Origin: Ashinkailepas kermadecensis
Taxonomy: Eukaryota; Arthropoda; Thecostraca; Neolepadidae
DNA: 64,000 bases
Assembly: GCA_034440615.1 (NCBI GenBank)
Contig: JAOTOM010005111.1
Location: 817,501-881,500 of the forward strand
Direction of reading: 5' to 3'
Shown here: piece by piece, positions 22,785-32,838 of the stretch
How the letters are laid out: each line of letters starts with the position of its first letter
Numbering within the stretch: position 1 is the stretch's first letter
Made by a program: the position numbers and the translations under genes
The notes under the pieces: generated by a model
Database searches by the model: none
What the model was told of the DNA's origin: nothing
The model's input: only the letters and a program-made list of their open reading frames with translations

Positions 22785-23903
22785 ATGGCGGCTCTCTGTG
22801 TCGTGGTCGTGCTCTGCGAAGGTGCCGCCGCCATCACCGCCAACCACTACGGCCGCAGCTGGAACACATCGGCACCGGCGGCAGTGGCGGTGGCCGTACC
22901 AGGGGTCGACTCGCTCCTGAGGTGCGGTGCTGCCTGCGAGAGAGCCGTCAGCGGCGACTGCCTCGGGCTGAGCCTGGCCGGGGACGAGTGTCAGCTGTTC
23001 GCGAACGTGTCCGTTACGGCGACCCCGAAGCCAGACTGGCTGTCGGTGGACTACATCCGTCTGGAGGCTCCCTGTCCCGCCGGCTGGCTCCTCTTCCGCG
23101 ACAGCTGCTACAGCCGTCAGAATTACTCCGGAGGACTGAATTGGACGGCAGCCCGCGACGCCTGTCGCTCCCACGGCGCCGGGTCCGACCTAGTGACTGT
23201 CGACGATGATCAGGAGCTCGGCTGGCTTCTGCATCACCCATCGCGACCGAACTACCCTGAGTACATCGGCCTGCGGCTGTCAGGCGGCGCATTAGTCAAC
23301 TTGGACGGATCCCCGGCTACCGTCCAGCCTGAATTACTCCCGAATAACGTCCAGGACGGTTGCATCAATCTCAAAAGACGCAGAAGCACTGCAATGCTAA
23401 ATAAAGCCAAATGCTCCAGGCAGATACCTCGTAGCGTATGCGAGCGGCCGGTTCGCTGCCGCGCTCGCGGCACCTGCCCGGCCGGCTGGCCCGGCCTCGA
23501 CGACCATTGCTACCGCTACATTTCCTCCCCGCTCACCTGGCAAGACGCTGACAACCACTGCGCCGCCCTGAAGGCAGGTGCTCGGCTCGCTGCAGTCTCC
23601 AACATCGGCACATGGCTAGTTCTCAGGCAATACTTCTCACCAAGCGGGGACGTCTTCGTCGGCATATCTGATCACACGTCGGAGGGAGAATTTATCTCCG
23701 TAGATGGCACCGGCGAGGAGATGACCTGGGCGGATGGAGAGCCATCTAGTGGTGACGGCATGAATTGTGTCGTCATGAGGTGGAACGGAGTCGCTTCTGT
23801 CGAAGTGGATAGCATGGGCTGGGATGCTGACGATGGTGCAGTTGCAGAGTTTTGCAACAACTCCCACACGTTTGTATGCCGTCTGCCAGCAGCCATCTGC
23901 TGA
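22785..23903 (+). CDS. secreted PAN-like/apple plus tandem C-type lectin-domain protein
   Basis: Intronless 372-codon frame, GAGGATGG start context, stop TGA. Residues 1-16 form a signal peptide (MAALCVVVVLCEGAAA). Residues about 40-93 have a PAN/apple-like Cys pattern (C47, C51, C59, C69). CTLD1 spans 97-219 (CPAGW, C108, C127, C193, C210, C219) and has no EPN/QPD-type triplet, so calcium-dependent sugar binding is unlikely there. CTLD2 spans 231-365 (C231, C242, C259, C328, C357, C365) with WADGEPSSGDGMNC, giving an EPS triplet at 319-321 in the place of EPN/QPD. N-glycosylation sites: N27, N74, N113, N119, N358. Likely an extracellular sugar- or surface-binding protein in immunity or adhesion; exact role unknown. 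It lies between two same-strand LINE copies. The intact frame suggests a live gene. Confidence 0.88.
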   Translation: MAALCVVVVLCEGAAAITANHYGRSWNTSAPAAVAVAVPGVDSLLRCGAACERAVSGDCLGLSLAGDECQLFANVSVTATPKPDWLSVDYIRLEAPCPAGWLLFRDSCYSRQNYSGGLNWTAARDACRSHGAGSDLVTVDDDQELGWLLHHPSRPNYPEYIGLRLSGGALVNLDGSPATVQPELLPNNVQDGCINLKRRRSTAMLNKAKCSRQIPRSVCERPVRCRARGTCPAGWPGLDDHCYRYISSPLTWQDADNHCAALKAGARLAAVSNIGTWLVLRQYFSPSGDVFVGISDHTSEGEFISVDGTGEEMTWADGEPSSGDGMNCVVMRWNGVASVEVDSMGWDADDGAVAEFCNNSHTFVCRLPAAIC

Positions 23904-24129
23904 AGAACCTAACTGCCGTTCTGGCAGAACTCCATTGAGAAGTCTGCTACCATCTGCTCAGAAAGCTTCCCTCAACACCTGCTATTGCCTGTTGAGTACG
24001 CCAAGAAGCCCAATACTAACTGTTTAGAAACCAGTAAGAGGATACATTCTAATACCCGGTTAGAACTCTTGCATCATGGGAGTATCAGTACTATTCGTGC
24101 ACACTCTGACTGTTGCCGGAGCTCACTGA
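23904..24129. other. lectin gene 3' region, no other feature
   Basis: No clear AATAAA seen before the next LINE leader. Some words (TCTGCTCAGA) resemble those near 180 and 27640. Confidence 0.35.
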
Positions 24130-24344
24130 GTATTCCGCCCTGCCGATTGGCCTGACTGACCGCTGATTATTGCGGTTCTCATTCTTCATTTTCGTGGGGT
24201 GACTCCCGTCACTCTTTTCTCCTTTGTTTTTCTAGTGGGGTGACACCCGTCACCGCTAGTTTTTATCGTCGTCGTGTTTCCGTTCCCTGAGTTTCTGTGT
24301 GTCCTTGATCCTTATTTAAATTACATTAGGTAGGATTTTTCCCC

Positions 24345-25040
24345 GTGATGGGGAAAAAGCGTAAAAAGGACACGGACCCACGCTCGCCAACGGACTCAGA
24401 CCCGGAATTTCCTCCTCTGACCACACCCGACGACCATCGCACGAACACGGACTTGGTCCCTGATGCTCCCTCGATTGATGCAAACGTTGATGACCCGCGC
24501 CGAACAATTCCCCTCGATGACGCCATGGAAACCCTTTGCGCATCGCCGACCCCTGCTCGTCCCAAGACCACGACCTCGCCTCGCAATCCAGACCAGACCA
24601 TCGCTCTCCACGCTGTTGACTCACGCTCGAACCAGACCACATCCTCCCAACCTGAACCTATCGAAACATACCTCGACAGTGCTGGATCATACATGTCAAC
24701 GTTTTCTTTGACATGTATTACATACATACATGTCAACGTTTTCTGGCCAACCAAGCAACTCTTCGCCATTTGCTCCTTAGCCAATCCTGACATTGAAGCC
24801 CTAGCCAACGGAACCCTCGTCATCAAAACCCAAACCCGAGCCCAGACCAAAGCCCTCCTCCGTACCACCACATTTTGTGGTAATTCCGTGACCATTTCAG
24901 TCCACTCCAATCGCAACACCACCAAGGGCACCGTCTTCGCGCCGGAGCTTTGCTTCATTCTGAAGAATATATTCAGGCGGAGCTCAGGCCGGTGGGGGTG
25001 ACTCACGCCCGCCGCATCACTTCCTTTAAAGTTAAAAATT
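24345..25040 (+). pseudogene. LINE family 2 ORF1, copy 2
   Basis: MGKKRKKDTDPRSPTDSD, then the acidic/Pro-rich N-terminus intact to SAGSYM. A short local duplication ATACATGTCAACGTTTTCT (about 24690-24740) replaces the copy 1 segment. VNVFWPTKQLFAICSLANPD and TRAQTKALLRTTTFCGNSV follow. A shift lies near 24955, then THARRITSFK is joined to the ORF2 thumb. Confidence 0.75.
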
Positions 25041-26750
25041 ATGAACATTGTTTAATTCGCTTGCAAAACACACTGGACAGAATACACGAATGGTCCCTGC
25101 AGTATGGTTTCATTCTTTTAGGCCCCAAAATCTGCAACACTGATATTTGGTAAATCGATACCCTGCCCAAACCCAGACACACCGTTTCACCTAGGAAACA
25201 ATCACATACCTTTTGTAAATTCATTCAAAACTCTTGGACTTATTTTCGATCGTAGGCTATCTAGACATAGACACATCAAACACGTCCAGACCAAATGTTT
25301 TCACCGACTCAATTTACTTCGCTGTATTACTTCTTTCTCATTCGGAGCCGATCGTCATACGCTTCTACATCTCTACAAATCCTTAGTTCTTCCCATCATA
25401 GAATATGGGTCGGATTCTACGCTGGTGGCAGTACTTCCGCTTTGAAACTTTCTGACAACATACAAAATAAATTTATCCGCATAGCACGCGGTACCATGAC
25501 TACTTCTTCTATCATTTCTCTACAAACCGAATCAGGAATTCCACAATTAGCACTCCGAAGAATGGAACAAACACCTAGGTATGCCGCAAAAATTCAATTT
25601 TAAGACCACCACCCCACACACACATCCTTAAACATTCTCCCAAACGTACATCACGATTATTTGGGTCCCGCCGAAAAGAGAACCGGTCTTACCATAGCTT
25701 CACGCATCAAAACATTTTCTACACAGCTACAATATAATATTCCACACATTATTGCTATTGTTCCACCGACTTCACAGCCGTGGCAGACGGACGAAAGGCA
25801 CATATTTTATCTAACCACCGCTGCATCACCACTGCAGTCGATGCGCCCTACCCCCCCCTTCCACCCAATATCTAACCACCACCACAAAATAACAACTTTG
25901 GACAGAATATGCCAAACAGAAATTCCTCCAGCTTCGGTCTCGACATCGCCATGTTCCCTTTATCTTTACTGACGGATCTAAGGATGCTAACACCACAGGA
26001 AACGCCATTGTTTCGGGTAAACACACAACACAACATCGACCACCAATCGGAACTTCCATTTTCATTGCCGAATCAAACGCCATTCTGATTGCCCTTCGTT
26101 ATATTCGTAATCGTTTCCTTTGCCACCCTATGCGCAGCGTCGTTTGTTCTGACTCAAAATCTGTTCTTCAATCGCTTTCTTCACTTTATTTGTCTCACCA
26201 TTGCCATACTTCCATCTATGACACACTTCAAGCACTTTACATGATGGGCGTGAGGGTCCGTTCCCTGTGGGTGCCCAGCCACTGCGGCATCCCAGGAAAC
26301 GGAGAAGCCGACAACTTAGCAACAGAATCCTTACAACTTCCAAACATTACAGAAATTCCACCACATTTTGACGGCATTAAATAATCAATACAACAGAGAA
26401 TTCAACATTTTTGGACACAAAACTGGACACAAAACACAAACCATACACAATTACGACTCATCAAACCTACTGTTGAACCATGGGCATCATCTTTAAAAAA
26501 AACGACACCAAGAAAAAATTATATCACGTTTACGCATCGGCCATACTTTTCTTACCCATCGATATATCTACACGACTTCACCTCGACCTTCATGCCCATC
26601 ATGCAACACCCATCTTACAGTCACACATATACTCCTACACTGTCAACAATACCATGGCTCGCGAAGAACACTTACCAGCTACTGCCGGACACACAACATG
26701 GCATTTTCTTTCCCCACACTACTGGGAGATCAACACCCTTTTCTAATCAA
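25041..26750 (+). pseudogene. LINE family 2 ORF2 remnant, copy 2
   Basis: Starts within the thumb (CLIRLQNTLDRIHEWSLQYG); then a frame-broken stretch equal to 20400-20740; RNase H pieces TDGSKDANTTGNA (about 25972, frame broken), SDSKSVLQSLSSL (about 26150) and WVPSHCGIPGNGEADNLA (about 26268). The C-terminal part runs to about 26745 with shifts. Confidence 0.75.
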
Positions 26751-26839
26751 ACTACTTTTCATCTTTCTCCGACAAACAAGCTTGCTCCAGGAATTATAAT
26801 CTGAATTTTACGGCACAACATTTTCCTTTCTTTTTTCAC

Positions 26840-26871
26840 GGCACGAAATGGCCTGAGGAGGCCGAAGTGCC
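26840..26871 (+). other. LINE family 2 3'-terminal stem-loop, copy 2
   Basis: Same two-stem structure as 21993-22024, with one loop base changed (GAGC to GAGG). The stem bases are unchanged. Confidence 0.7.
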
Positions 26872-27079
26872 TATTTTAATGAAACAAAACAGAACTCTTG
26901 CTGATAAGTTTACTACAGCGTGCATAGAGTGTTCAGTTCCACTCGCACGCGGACTGCCTACTGCCGCCGAAGTTCGCTTACCTCCGCACTGCGTCACTTC
27001 ATTTCCATTTCCGTTGTTGTCTTTTTGTTCCATTTTGTAAGCATTATTGTGGCTGCCATACATGACAGAAACTCTAACA

Positions 27080-27490
27080 ACATTTCAAAGACCGCAAGTC
27101 ATCAATGCAACAGAGCATTCGGCATTTTTTTAAGAACAAAAATGTACTTCGAACAGCAACCGTACCTAGTAATGACTCAAGCATGTCGTCGATCTCTGGA
27201 TGTCATCTTTCCCCACAAACGGACACGAAGAAAAATTCACATCGCGGCTCCGCATAGGATATACTTTCCTCACATATCGATTTACTTAACTGCTTCACTT
27301 CGGCTTTGATGCCCATCATGCAAAACCCATCTCACAGTTACACATCTCCTTCATTCCTACAAATGCCATGGCCCTAAAAAAAATAGTGACTGATTACTGC
27401 CGAGCACACAAAATTTCGTTTTGTTACCCGCACTGTTCGGGGATGACCACCCAGTTCTCATTAAAACTACTTTTCATCTTCACACTCCTG
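27080..27490 (+). mobile_element. LINE family 2, copy 3 fragment
   Basis: Diverged match to 26390-26760: ACACGAAGAAAAATTCACAT, CCATCGATATAT-like and ATGCCCATCATGCAAAACCC landmarks. It is 5'-truncated and the terminal stem-loop is not found. Confidence 0.6.
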
Positions 27491-27734
27491 CTGAAAAACC
27501 GACTAAGGTCTGCTCAGGTAGGTTACGATGTCTGCTGAAGACTGATTTCGCTGATAAATTCCGCTGAAGAGCTCGTATTTTCTGTGCTTTCTCCTACACA
27601 GATTGTCCGCACCTGCTTAGTGCTCACTTTGCTCAGATATCTTGTATGACTTTTATGACTAGATCTAGCATCAGCTTAATGGCATAGCAGGACCTTAAGA
27701 ACAGCGTAATAACATATCTACATGTTCAGGCAAG

Positions 27735-28034
27735 CCAGTGCCCAGCCCGGGCGAGCCTGCTCCCGTTTATCTACTTAATGGCAGGACGGGACCGAGCCCG
27801 GACGAGCCTGCTCCCGTTTATCTACTTAATGGCAGGACAGGACCGAGCCCGGACGAGCTTGCTCCCGTTTATCTACTTAATGGCAGGACGGGACCGAGCC
27901 CGGACGAGCCTGCTCCCGTGTATCTACTTAATGGCAGGACGAGACCGAGCCCGGACGAGCCTGCTCCCGTTTATCTACTTAATGGCAGGACAGGACCGAG
28001 CCCGGACGAGCCTGCCCCCGTGATCTACTTAATG
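27735..28034. repeat. 51-bp minisatellite, about 5.8 copies
   Basis: Unit GGGACCGAGCCCGGACGAGC, then CTGCTCCCGTTTATCTACTT, then AATGGCAGGAC. The 51-bp period is 17 codons, so frames stay open (GRTGPSPDEPAPVYLLN on plus). Only a few substitutions separate units, which suggests recent expansion. Confidence 0.9.
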
Positions 28035-29057
28035 TCAGAAGGATATAGGGATGTTGTGTGATTAATTCTGGCATCATTCCTTCTTGATCTGGCGAACTAC
28101 GGCCATTTTGACCTTAGATATTATGCGGCCTACATTCACCGAGACAAGATCGAGTCTCTCGTGATGAAAGGTTGTATGTGACATTGACTGAGTGGAATGG
28201 CGTGAGACATCAGCACGGCGACACAGCGTGGCACCTATCATAATCCGACAATTTGGCATCGTCCGTTAAGTTTGAGGCACGATGCACACCTTTACCGGCT
28301 GTCAAGAGAGTCCAGCTGCGGTCGGTCCACCAGTTCCCTCTGGAGGTTTGGTGTCCGACCCTGTTCCTGTAACAGGAGAGCTCCGCTGCCCAGCAGCCTC
28401 GTGCCCTCGCTCGCCCAACTCCCCCAATGGTGCCTTATGCCTGCTGAGTGTGCCAGTGTAATATGGAGTGGTGCGGCCGTGACACATACCACACAGTTTG
28501 AGCGTGTACATCTATTCGTGATGTGGACCTGGGTTCCCGACTGCAGACACCTCGGGTGTCGTTCGGTGAAAACTATTTGGTGGAATTGGTATCAGTTGCA
28601 ATTGTTTTCCCAACTCAACTTTGGGTGGGTGCAATTTAGGAATGAAGAGGGCGTAATTCAGAATTGGGTAGGCAGGTGTCCGTCCAAAGGCATGCAGAGT
28701 GACACGTGCGGCGGCATTCCTCACTTGCCTACGGTATGTTAATCTTAAAAAGCTGGTGACTGCATGCCGACACATATTATGGAACGAAGCGTGCTGAATG
28801 TCCGGGCGATAAAAATTAGGAGGCAGCCTGCATGCTCAGATGTGTACAATGGCTGCGAACGAAAACGAATGTTTGCTACTGGAATGCATTCGTCATAACA
28901 TGCAATCGCATTCAATTGTCACTGGAGAAGTGTTTGGCTATGATCAGTTCAAACAGGCACCTATGCTTGTCACTGCACTTATTTATCATCTGGCGTGCAG
29001 ACACGACGTGCCGTTAATACAATACATGTTTGCGATTCACCGACACGTGCTCCTCCG
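28035..29057. other. no recognised gene
   Basis: Open frames on both strands lack family motifs. The right end may be the eroded upstream part of the transposase relic at 29058, but no earlier DDE motif could be read. Confidence 0.4.
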
Positions 29058-29219
29058 TGGCCGGCGAAATATCTGGACTTAAATCCAATTGAAAGTGTTC
29101 GGTGGCTCACTTAGCTGGAGAAAGGGGCCGTGCCCCCCTTTACGCCAGCTGAGCGCGGATAACCTATGGGGTGCGGTCAAGCGTAAATGGGAGGAGCTAC
29201 GCGGACTGCTTCCCGGCGT
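29058..29219 (+). pseudogene. Tc1/mariner transposase relic
   Basis: WPAKYLDLNPIE (29058-29093) and NLWGAVKRKWEELRGL (from 29161) are the two halves of the last catalytic-Asp region of Tc1/mariner transposases (usual form W PAxSPDLNPIE NLWG). They are separated by a 67-bp insert that is largely an inverted repeat and shifts the frame. The rest of the transposase was not found. Confidence 0.65.
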
Positions 29220-29224
29220 ATTAT

Positions 29225-29495
29225 ATCTTCCAAAGTTCACAACTTCCAACGTTAACAAGTTCCGAATTGGACGTTACTTCCCAAGTTTGGAGCTAATTTT
29301 TGGAAGCTAACTTCCAATTTTTGGAAATTACCTACTAATTTGGCAGCTAACTTTTAAGTTTTGGAACTTAGCTTCCAATTTGGAAATTTTGAACTTTGGA
29401 ACATATGAACACCTCCCATCCAGGCTTCTTTGGATGTTCACTTCCAATTTTCGGAAGTTAGCTTCCACTTTGGAAATTATGAACATGGGAACTTG
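29225..29495. repeat. degenerate TTCCAA/TTGGAA palindromic cluster
   Basis: Many copies of AACTTCCAA and its complement TTGGAAGTT in alternation (for example TTTTTGGAAGCTAACTTCCAATTTTTGGAA). No fixed period. Able to form many small hairpins. Origin unknown. Confidence 0.6.
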
Positions 29496-30245
29496 TGCAT
29501 TTTTGAAAATATCAACGCCTTCCGACCACTTTCGATGGCTGGCAGCCTCGATCGGATCCTGACTGGCTGAGTGCGCTCACGATGCCGGTGGTCGCACGCA
29601 TGATCGAACTGGCTTCAACACCGTGAATTAATACAGTTTGTTTGGGTTCGAGCATGTCCTTCCATGTGAAATGTATCATACGCAATGAATCGGATAGCCA
29701 CCTATGATGCAAGCGACGATAAGTGCTTCCGGGTAGGAGAATAACGCTGTCAAAAGACAAAAGAGTCAGGTCCAAGTTTGACTGAAGATTGAAGAGGCAG
29801 CAATCATGCGACAACAGATACACGAACATGCACAGTGCACTTACTGGTGCACACGGAGACAAAAACACACGAATGTACATACATCCCTCCGCCACAAGCC
29901 AACACGCACACGCGCGTACGACATGACTGCTCCGTCGGGCAGCTCGGTGCAATCGGCTTCGCGAAGGAGTGAAGTACATGAATAAAGTATGGAAACGCTT
30001 ATTAGGCGCACAATAACAAACAGTAGTTTTCAGGATGCGTAGGGAGTAACATATAAAGCGGCATCAATCGCATGACAGCCATTTGCATTCATGACAACAT
30101 TCCAGTTGACCAAGTTTGGTTCCATTAACCTGTCATGAACTTGACCTGACTTGACTTCGGTGACCTAACATGATCTTGAAACTATATAGCATAACAATAT
30201 ACATCAAACAAGTTGCTAGTGTTGCCAAGAACACTTCCCTTTTGC
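29496..30245. other. no recognised gene
   Basis: The frame at 29979-29512 (minus) has no known motif. GACCTGACTTGACTTCGGTGACC-type words near 30140 resemble 42150-42230. TSD CCTTTTGC at 30238-30245. Confidence 0.4.
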
Positions 30246-31434
30246 CAGGGGCGGATCCAGCCAGCAAATGAAGAGGGGGCCAAATCGATGACGAGTCCGG
30301 GGACCGGGAAAGGGGGTCGTGTTGCGAATGGGCGACAAGGAGGCACTTTTCACTAAAAACAAACGACCTAATTACCTGTAATGGCCTGGCAGACAACAGT
30401 GGCCGCATCAGACCGGGAGTGATCTGCAACGTCACAAAATAATTTACTCTGCTTAAATACCGACATGCTTCACAGAACTCAATTCAAAATAAATATTTCA
30501 CTTTTTATATCCGCTAAAGCAGGGGTCCCCAACCTGCGGCCCGCGGGCCGCATGCGGCCCCCGAGCCGATTTGTGCGCCCCCGGTGCCATATTTAGTTTA
30601 CATTACACTGCGGCCCGCGGCCTTTTTAGCGGTATTTAGCGCGGTATTTAGCGTCATTTTTTGTGGGTGCGGCCCTCGGCCCCTCACGACTTCGGTTTTG
30701 TGGCCCTCCGCCCAAAAAGGTTGGAGATCCGTGCGCTAAAGAGACGACAACTAGGAAATGGCTGAAAAATTCACTACAGATCGATAGCACGTACACCGAA
30801 CCGTAGTCTCCTGGGAAGCAAACCTATAGGTACCCATACTCCCTTTTCAATCAAACATTAAGCTCGTAGTTACGAAGAAACTTACGCCGTAGGAGATCAT
30901 ATGCATTAGGCACGATTTACGAGCCATGGCATATGGCATACACATTGTGCTTACGAAATCGCCTGACAACCAAAACTACGATCAATACTCTATATTCAAT
31001 CGAACATGAATCTCATGATTCTGACGAAACTTACGCCCTACGACATCATATGCACGAGTTACGAGAAATAAACATACGGGACAAAACGAGAAATAAACAG
31101 TTACGAGGGAAAAAGCGAGATCGTTAAAGTCACGCTACTGTCTGCATCATGATCACCCAACTTCTTTCTTTTAGTAGCCTTGGATCACATCACCCCTTGC
31201 TCCCTCTATTGTTGTTCGAGCGAATAAATGCAACTACTTCCACAAGCTTTTTAGCAAAAAGTGCAAATTGTTTCCCATCTGAGATGGTCTGAGGTCCAAT
31301 ATTCCTAGAAATTGGCCTATTTATCAAATCAGACAAATACAAAAGGTGGGGCCAAAAGGTATGTTGGCCCCCCCCTTTCGCGACCAAAGGGGGGGCCATG
31401 GCCACGTTGGCCCCCCCCCCTGGATCCGCCCCTG
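30246..31434. mobile_element. non-autonomous hAT element, 1189 bp
   Basis: TIRs CAGGGGCGGATCCAG (30246-30260) and its perfect inverted complement CTGGATCCGCCCCTG (31420-31434); identical 8-bp flanks CCTTTTGC (30238-30245 and 31435-31442). The 8-bp TSD and CAG terminus fit the hAT superfamily. No transposase seen. A second hAT MITE is nested at 30520-30733. Two related imperfect repeats (GAAACTTACGCC, ATCATATGCA) lie at 30870-30905 and 31022-31057. Confidence 0.88.
30520..30733. mobile_element. nested hAT MITE, 214 bp
   Basis: Starts CAGGGGTCCCCAACCT and ends AGGTTGGAGATCCGTG (imperfect TIR); 8-bp TSD CGCTAAAG at 30512-30519 and 30734-30741. The GC-rich GCGGCCCGCGGGCCGCATGC interior is typical of this widespread hAT MITE type. 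Confidence 0.88.
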
Positions 31435-31442
31435 CCTTTTGC

Positions 31443-31734
31443 CAATATACGGGAAGCGCATCAGCCCCAATTTTTGTGGTCTTGCGCTACGAAATGTTTT
31501 GGCTTTGACGGCCCCTAACTGGAGAAAAAAAAAATTGTCGGCTGATTTCCGTTCTTCGTGCTTTAAACGACGCGCCATACATTTCGAAGCAGGTACGCAA
31601 AAATTGCGTATATCGACCGATAAAATTTGGAGTTATGTACGAAAAACCAAAGGGGTGGGCGGATTTCGCCCCCCCCCCCCCTCCAATGCGCGTGTTACGA
31701 AAGTCCTGGCTGCACCTCTCTCTATCTCTTTGTG
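31443..31734. other. unassigned repeat-like sequence
   Basis: Contains an A run and a C run (31668-31681) and GTTACGAAAGTCCTGGCTGC just before composite copy B. No frame with motifs. Confidence 0.4.
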
Positions 31735-31882
31735 AGTGCGTCAAACCATCAGCAGATCGATATTGGAAGGTAATGCTTCGTTCGCGATATAGTTCCCTAA
31801 CCTAAGCGTGCTGCCAGATCAGTAAAAATTGTTTAGCAACACCGAATGCATAGTACTGTTTGAATAGGCTACATATACATAG

Positions 31883-31948
<66 letters not shown>

Positions 31949-31951
31949 ATA
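31735..31951 (+). repeat. composite repeat copy B, left arm and short (TA)n
   Basis: 31735-31884 equals the left arm of copy A (1975-2125), followed by TA dinucleotides to about 31951. It is then interrupted by a 1.47-kb inverted-repeat element. Confidence 0.75.
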
Positions 31952-32074
31952 AAATATATATACCTTATATAGTGCTAGTTGACATAAAAGTAAAGATATT
32001 ATACTATATATATATATTGTGTGTAAATAATAATATATATGATACGACCTTCAATATACCAATAATGCAGAACA

Positions 32075-32723
32075 TCCTCCTAAGTGGTGCAGATACTCAC
32101 AGAAACTCCAAACCAGAAACAAACTATGTCAAGAAGGAATCCTCTGAGGAAGCCCGAGCCGATGGTCTATATACATATTGATGCATACACCCACGCACAT
32201 ATATAGACATATATCCAATATAACGCGTAATACATACTATATATAATTTGTTTATGTAATTTTATGTGATATACCAAGACGTCGTTTGCGTGTTTAGTTG
32301 CGGCCGTAGATTACGTATATGTAGAGATTCGAGGACCTTCAGATCAGTATCCTTCGATCGACCTTCAGATCAGATCAGATCAGATTACGTATATGATTAC
32401 GTATACAGATCAGATTACGTATATGTAGAGATTCGAGGACCTTCAGATCAATATCCTCAGATCAGACCTTCAGATCAGATCAGACTAATCTACGGCCGCA
32501 ACTAAACACGCAAACGGCGTCTTGGTATATCACATAAAATTACATAAACAAATTATATATAGTATGTATGACGGGTTATATTGGATATATGTATATATAT
32601 GTGCGTGGGTGTATGGATCGATATGTATATCGACCATCGGGTCGGGCTTCCTCAGAGGATTCCTTCTTGACATAGTTTGTTTCTGGTTTGGAGTTTCTGT
32701 GAGTGTCTGCACCACTGAGGAGG
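32075..32723. repeat. large palindrome, ~239-bp arms and ~170-bp spacer
   Basis: Left arm 32075-32314, right arm 32485-32723, nearly perfect inverted repeats (GAAACTCCAAACCAGAAACA, AAGAAGGAATCCTCTGAGGA and GCGGCCGTAGATTA pair with their complements). The spacer holds two direct copies of TTACGTATATGTAGAGATTC and GAGGACCTTCAGATCA and several GATCA runs. RNA of either strand would fold into a long hairpin. Confidence 0.9.
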
Positions 32724-32810
32724 CTTTTCCGCATTTCACGTGTCTTTTTGCACGCTTTTTATCCCGCGTGATTATTCCAATTGTTTAGACTTGAGCTTTC
32801 TTCATCACTC

Positions 32811-32838
32811 CTGACGATGGCCCCTGGCCGAAACCAGA
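32811..32838 (+). other. GGCC hairpin with CTGACGA...GAAAC core
   Basis: CTGACGATGGCCCCTGGCC followed by GAAACC: a 4-bp GGCC/GGCC stem set between CTGANGA and GAAA, the core spacing of minimal hammerhead ribozymes found in Penelope-like elements. The 10.1/11.1 pair would be U-C, and helices I and III are not evident, so ribozyme function is unproven. A related GGCCCGG...CCGGGCCGAAACGTTGG hairpin lies at 33352-33393. Confidence 0.3.

Larger units (their letters stand above)
24130..26880 (+). mobile_element. LINE family 2, copy 2 (internally deleted)
   Basis: Leader 24196-24250, ORF1 24345 onward, direct fusion of ORF1 to the RT thumb at about 25030, RNase H, and terminal stem-loop 26840-26871. 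It lacks the endonuclease and the whole RT finger/palm. The breakpoints differ from copy 1, so the two deletions are independent or secondary. Confidence 0.8.

Noticed and set aside
22785..23903. LINE-mobilised retrocopy of the lectin gene
   Set aside because: No poly-A tail or TSD around the gene; lack of introns alone is not enough.
28272..28775. Upstream part of a Tc1 transposase or another gene
   Set aside because: Frames on both strands were read, but no helix-turn-helix or DDE landmark was found before 29058.
32811..32838. Active hammerhead ribozyme
   Set aside because: The core is suggestive, but the first helix II pair mismatches and helices I and III cannot be drawn; kept only as a low-confidence motif.
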